A stretch of DNA of 64,000 nucleotides from Lepus europaeus (lineage: Eukaryota > Chordata > Mammalia > Lagomorpha > Leporidae), in the NCBI RefSeq assembly GCF_033115175.1, contig NC_084835.1, positions 85,061,948-85,125,947 of the forward strand. The letters are read 5' to 3'. Made by a program: the position numbers and the translations under genes. Position 1 is the stretch's first letter. Every line of letters begins with the position of its first letter. The notes beneath the pieces were generated by a model that was not told the DNA's origin, made no database searches, and worked only from the letters and a program-made list of their open reading frames with translations. This document shows positions 59,330 to 64,000 of the stretch, piece after piece.

Positions 59330-60000
59330 TGAATATTTTTCAAAATTTCCTTTGAGACTTCCTATTTGACCCATGATTTATCTGGAACTGTATTGTAAAT
59401 TTTCCACACATTTGGAGATTTTACTCTTATTTTTCTATTGCTGGTTTCTTTTTCTATTGCTTGTTTCTTTTCTCTCTCTCTCTCTCTCTTTTTTTTTTTT
59501 TTGAAAGGCAGAGCAGGAACAAGAGCAAGATTGGTTGTCCATCTTCTGATTCACTCCCTAAATGCCGGTAACAGCCAGGACTAGGATAGACAGGAGCCAG
59601 GAACCAGGAATTCCATTGGATCTCCCACATAGTGGCAGGGGCTCAAGCACTTGGGCCATCATCCACTGTCCTCCTAGGTTTAATAGTAGGAAGATAGATC
59701 AGAAGTGGAGCAGCCAGAACTTGAAGCTGCACTCCAATATGGAATACTCATATCACAGGCAGCAGATTAACCCATTGTGCCACAACACCAGACGCTATTA
59801 TTGGTTTCTAGTTTGGTTCTTTTATGATCAGAGAACGGTTTTTCCAGTTCTTTTGAGATTTATTTTATGGTCTAGAATATGGTCTTGGTGTATGTTCGTG
59901 AGTTATTGAAATAAATGTTTTTAATTGTAACTCTTCAATAACATTGGTAAACCTTATTTCTGCTATCTTTAGTATCTTTCCTGTTTTTGTCATAGTCATC
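59330..60000 (-). mobile_element. Antisense L1 ORF2 fragment
   Basis: Continues the antisense L1 on both sides of the SINE at about 59,480-59,797. Confidence 0.68.
59480..59797 (-). mobile_element. Old antisense C-type SINE
   Basis: CT run and T-run at left, GAAAGGCAGAGCAGGAAC, reversed head TGCCACAACACCAGACGC at right. Confidence 0.82.
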
Positions 60001-60474
60001 CTGTATATAATTAATCCTCCATTTCTGTGGTTCCTCCCTTGCCTGCACTCCTTATTGCATTACTTACTGCATTCCTTATTGTGCTGGAATTCTTAACTCC
60101 CCATTCCAGTCCACCATTCCCCTCCCATGAATGCTCCTTTCTCCCTGTTTGTGTTCTTGCATACTAATACAAGCTAAATACACGTTACCTAAATGCCCTC
60201 CTCAGTCCTCTCTGATTCTGATTCTATGCTGGACTATCCTCTCTGCTTGGATATTGTCTTCCCTCTGCTTACCCTTTGACATCCTTCATCAGTCCATACC
60301 TTTGTGGTTAAGTTGTACTCCCCCTTCTCTGGCTCTGACTTCATGTTTATCCACTTGCTCTTTGTGAGGATACCCTCTTCCCATCCTCAGGCTGTCACTG
60401 CATGCCAGGCTGCCCCTTCTTGAGATTACCTTTTTTCTCTCTGACCTTAGGAATATGGTATCCTGTGCTTGTCC
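60000..60474. other. Unassigned intron 4 stretch
   Basis: Pyrimidine-rich sequence without a recognised repeat or exon; the open frames here are accidental. Confidence 0.4.
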
Positions 60475-60673
60475 CGGTTGTCTTTTACTCATGGGGCTGC
60501 TCCTGTGGAGATGTGGGAGACCTGAAAGAAGCTTCAGGCTCCTGGCTTCAGCCTGGCCCTGGCCCAGCCCCAGCCATTGTGGCCATCTGGGGAGTGAACC
60601 AGTGGATGGAAGATCTCTCTCTGTCTCTCGCTCTCTCTATAACTTTTTCTAATAAATAAATCTTAAAAAAAAA
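60475..60673 (+). mobile_element. 5'-truncated C-repeat SINE
   Basis: Starts in the body (CCCGGTTGTC), with GTGGGAGACCTG core, CT-box, AATAAATAAATC and A-tail. Confidence 0.85.
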
Positions 60674-60679
60674 ATAGTG

Positions 60680-62470
60680 CCTTTGAAGTTCAAAACATTG
60701 CTACAAGAGCATGTCCTTAAAAAAAAACAAAAAAACAAACTAGAGACTTGATTTTAGCAATGTTAGGTGAGTAAACCATAGATGTCCAAATTCTAAGAAT
60801 GGCTTTCCTGAGGGATTCACTGAGGGCCTATCTGTGAGGTCCTCTTTAATTGGTATTTTTGTTGGTGATATGTATTGAAGAATCAAAATGATGCCTGTAA
60901 GATTTATGGATAGTTCTAAATGAAAACAGATGTGAGTAGAATATATAAATGAAATTTAGGATTGGTATAGTAGGTTGGAAAAACAGATTGATTCAGACAG
61001 TGTAAAAGACAACAGTGAGGAATAGAAGATATTATGTACCAAAGGGAAAACAAATTAGAAATTTATGTTAAAGTAAGACTTGCTGATTAGGCCCAGTATA
61101 TAAAAAAAATGAGAGAGACCGCAGCCCACAGTTAAATGTAACTTGAATATGAGACCTCAAAGTCATGCTGTTAGGCAAGAAGATAAACAGATAAGCCTGG
61201 TATGAGTTATTAATAATCTGTACATGCTCAGAAAACTTTTTATTTGTCTTAACTGTACTAATAAAAGAATGGGGTACAAATGTGAGTGAGAATTTACAGG
61301 CTAATGGAGACTAGATACCACAAAGATAAATTAGAGGTATTGCAAGTTATTTAGCTTGTAGAAGAGAGTGCTAAAGGATGAGTTGATACATGGGTTTCAA
61401 GTAAATGAAGGGGTTTCCCTGAGGTGTCCAGTATTGATTTGCATTTGCAGAAGGAGTAAGTGGAATATTGATTGATCCATCTAGATGGTATTAGGAGAGA
61501 GAATTCTTTTTGTTGCAGTTTGCTGAATTAAGTGACCTTAGAAAGTCTTTTACAGTAAAATTAATGAATTGCTTGCATAGATGAGAAAAGCAGTGTCATT
61601 TATGAGGATTTGAAGAATGGATGGCTTTACAAAATATTGTAGGTTGTGCTGAAAGATAGTGACAGTTCTCTATGTTTCGATTTGCATTTTTTTACTGAGG
61701 GTTTTTTTTTTTTTTTAATGGGGAGGGATACCTTAGACTAGTGCATAGATTGTACTATGTACATGGTTTTTAAAGGCAGAACAAGTTTTAATGTTTTAAA
61801 GTGATCTTGGCCACAATTGCAGTTTCTGATGTATATGAGCCATGTTCCAAGAAGCCTTTAAAAAACCCTTTCACTATTTCATGTCCAATGCCCATACTGT
61901 CAGGTAATGCATTGTTCCCCAATGAATAACTTGTGCACCGACTTCATTTGAGGACAGTATTCTTTTTTAGGCTCAGATACTCTGATTTTTCCCAGAGGAC
62001 AATTTGCTATTTCTACTTGACATTTCTCAGAAGAAAAATAGAAAGTGTAGCACCATTAATTTCCCATTGTAAAATGAGCACATCATTATTTTATATTTAT
62101 TCTGGTCCTTTTTTAAAAAACTGATCTTAACGTTTTTGTCAAAATTAAATGTACATTGAAGTACAATAGGACAGTTTGGATTTAAGTTTTCAGTGACTGT
62201 TTTCTTCATCTACCCATTAGAAGCCTGTATGGATTTTTCCCTCCAGGGTGAGGAATGTGGTATACACCAGTCATTGTAATGGATTACATAGAAAATTTCA
62301 AGAAAATGTAAGGAAGCTTTAACTTGCTTTAGGTAGAAAGGCCTTTTCTGAATTTTAATGGAGTTTGACAATGTAGAATAGTTTGTAGGTCACAATTCAT
62401 TTTAAGATGGTCTATTCTGACCTTTATGAGTCAAAGAATACCTTTTGGGTAATTGGTGATCTCTGCAGTC
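60680..62470. other. Unique intron 4 sequence
   Basis: About 1.8 kb of mostly unique AT-rich DNA. No coiled-coil coding exon of KIAA1328 recognised. Confidence 0.5.
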
Positions 62471-62488
62471 TTTCTTCTAATTCATTTT

Positions 62489-62820
62489 TTTAAGAAAAGA
62501 TTTATTTGTTTAATTTGAAAGTCAGAGTTAAACAGAGAGCGGAGAGGCAGAGAAAAAAGGTCTTCTATCCAATGGTTCCACTCCTCAATTGGCCACAACA
62601 GCTGGAGCTGCGCCGATCAGAAGCCAGGAGACAGGAGCTTCTTCCAGGTCTCCCACGTGGATGCAGGGGCCCAAGGACTTGGGCCATCTTCTGCTGCTTT
62701 CCCAGGCCATATCAGAGAGCTGGATTGGAAGTGGAGCAGCTGGGTCTTGAACCAGCACCCAAATGGGATGCTGGCACTTCAGGCCAGGGTGTTAACCTGC
62801 TGCGCCACAACACCAGCCCC
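62489..62820 (-). mobile_element. Antisense C-repeat SINE (first of three)
   Basis: Flanked by TCTAATTCATTTT at 62,476-62,488 and TCTTCTAATTCCTTTTA at 62,821-62,837. Reversed head CACAACACCAGCCCC at right. Confidence 0.92.
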
Positions 62821-62837
62821 TCTTCTAATTCCTTTTA

Positions 62838-63164
62838 TTTTATTTTATTTTATTTTATTTTACAGGTAGAGTTATAGGCAGTGAGAGAGAGAGACAGATA
62901 GAAAGATCTTGCTTCCATTGGTTCACTCCTCAAATGGTCACTACGGCTGGAGCTGAGCTGATCGAAGCCAAGGGCCAGGTGCTTCCTCCCAGTTTCCCAT
63001 GCAGGTACAGGAGCCCAAGCACTTGGGCCACCCTCCACTGCCTTCCTGGGCCACAGCAGAGAGCTGGACTGGAAGAGAAGCCACTGGGACTAGAACCTGA
63101 GGCCCATATGGGATGCCGGCGCTGCAGGTGGAGGATTAACCAAATGAGCCACGGTGCCGGCCCC
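62838..63164 (-). mobile_element. Antisense C-repeat SINE (second of three)
   Basis: Flanked by TCTAATTCCTTTTA at 62,824-62,837 and 63,165-63,178. T-tail consists of TTTTA repeats. Confidence 0.94.
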
Positions 63165-63178
63165 TCTAATTCCTTTTA

Positions 63179-63485
63179 AAAAATTATTTATTTGAAAGGA
63201 AGAGGCTGACACAGAGCTGTCGCATCTACTAGTCCACTCCCCAAATGGTTACAGTAGCCAGGGCTGGTCCAGGGCAAAGCCAGATGCCAGGAACCTCCTT
63301 CCAGGTCTTCCACATGGGTAACAGGTACCCAAGTACTTAAGTCATCACCACTGGCTCCCAGGGTGTGCATCAGCAGAAAGCTGGAATCAGGAACTGAGCC
63401 AGGACTCGAACCTAGACGCCCTAACATGGTAGGCAGGTATCCCAAGTGACAGACATCGTAACTGCTAGGCCAAACACCTGCCCCC
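63179..63485 (-). mobile_element. Old antisense C-type SINE (third of three)
   Basis: AAAATTATTTATTTGAAAGG at left, reversed head AGGCCAAACACCTGCCCCC at right; more diverged than its neighbours. Confidence 0.82.
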
Positions 63486-64000
63486 TTATAGTTCTGATTG
63501 GACCCTACATCCCAAAAGAAGTTAGTTTTTTTGCAGCAATGATTTTTCTTCTGCATGACATCTGGAAACATGTATACACTTTTATGAATATGGATAATCT
63601 CCCCTGATTTTACAGCATCTACTCAGAATTTTTCTTAGGAAAAGTTAAAAAGCTGTAACTGTGGATTTATGTGATAGGCAGACATGCTAGAACTATTCAG
63701 TCACTTCTCAGGTGGTTTTCATATTAATTTTTTTTACACAGGTGCTTATACAAGTACATGCTGATTAATTTCTATCGTGGTTAGTACCTGTTGTACCGAA
63801 TTCAGATTTCTTAGGAAATGAATAGAAGAAAGGGAGCATCACTGAGCTAGGCTAGAAAGGGAAGGGTGAAGAGCAGAAGTTCTCAGGAATCTTGTTAATG
63901 CTACTTATTTAGGTTGATGCCTCAAAATTGGAACTGGCTTGAATTATGACCTTTGTGAATTGAGTCTTTTCAAGTTAATGCTTTATAACTAAGTGTTTAT
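63486..64000. other. Unique intron 4 end of window
   Basis: About 500 bases with no exon or repeat recognised. Confidence 0.45.

Overview
This is a nuclear window from a lagomorph, most likely the European rabbit. Three things point there: about forty copies of the tRNA-derived rabbit C-repeat SINE (A-box near GTGGCTCAC, B-box GGTTCTAGTCC, CT-rich box, A-tail) in both orientations; rabbit-type LINE-1 elements with G-rich 3' UTRs; and an otherwise ordinary mammalian gene pair. No prokaryotic operon, CRISPR array or independent novel system is visible. Nearly all longer open frames are translations of SINEs, LINEs or GC-rich promoter DNA.

Genes. A CpG island at about 25.69-26.80 kb is a head-to-head promoter. 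To the left, on the minus strand, is coding exon 1 of TPGS2 (tubulin polyglutamylase complex subunit 2). To the right, on the plus strand, are the first four coding exons of KIAA1328 (hinderin) at 26,639-26,696, 36,302-36,337, 37,029-37,171 and 47,675-47,769. They have consistent splice phases and encode about 110 residues. TPGS2 continues off the left edge and KIAA1328 off the right edge. The pair matches the human 18q12.2 arrangement as I remember it. The promoter holds a strong ZNF143/THAP11-type site, a CCAAT box and a YY1-type motif overlapping the KIAA1328 start codon.

Layout. 0-7.4 kb: near full-length, dead, sense LINE-1 with two SINEs inside. 7.8-13.9 kb: decayed gammaretrovirus-like (class I) endogenous provirus with gag, protease, pol and env relics, a 3' LTR and several nested insertions. 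13.9-16.0 kb: old sense LINE-1. 16.3-18.3 kb: mostly unique TPGS2 intron. 18.4-24.9 kb: antisense LINE-1 pieces with stacked SINEs. 25.0-25.4 kb: antisense LINE-2 relic. 25.4-29.6 kb: promoter region and start of KIAA1328 intron 1, with a perfect 28-bp palindrome. 29.65-31.6 kb: a SINE followed by a polyadenylated retrovirus-like retrocopy. 31.8-32.8 kb: a solo LTR inside a SINE inside another SINE. 33-34.2 kb: LINE-2 relic. 34.2-38.5 kb: mostly unique, with exons 2 and 3. 38.5-46.5 kb: LINE-1 pieces, including a nuclear mitochondrial insertion (ND5 end, ND6, tRNA-Glu, CYTB start) within an antisense LINE-1 5' UTR and itself split by a SINE. 46.5-48.3 kb: exon 4 and flanking intron. 48.3-64 kb: intron 4, packed with antisense LINE-1 fragments, SINEs and an antisense LTR block.

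The most informative signals are the shared promoter, layered insertions whose target-site copies can be read directly, two sites with three target copies in a row, and the long perfect palindrome. Repeat boundaries are read by eye and are usually good to about 10 bases when a target duplication is named, otherwise to tens of bases.
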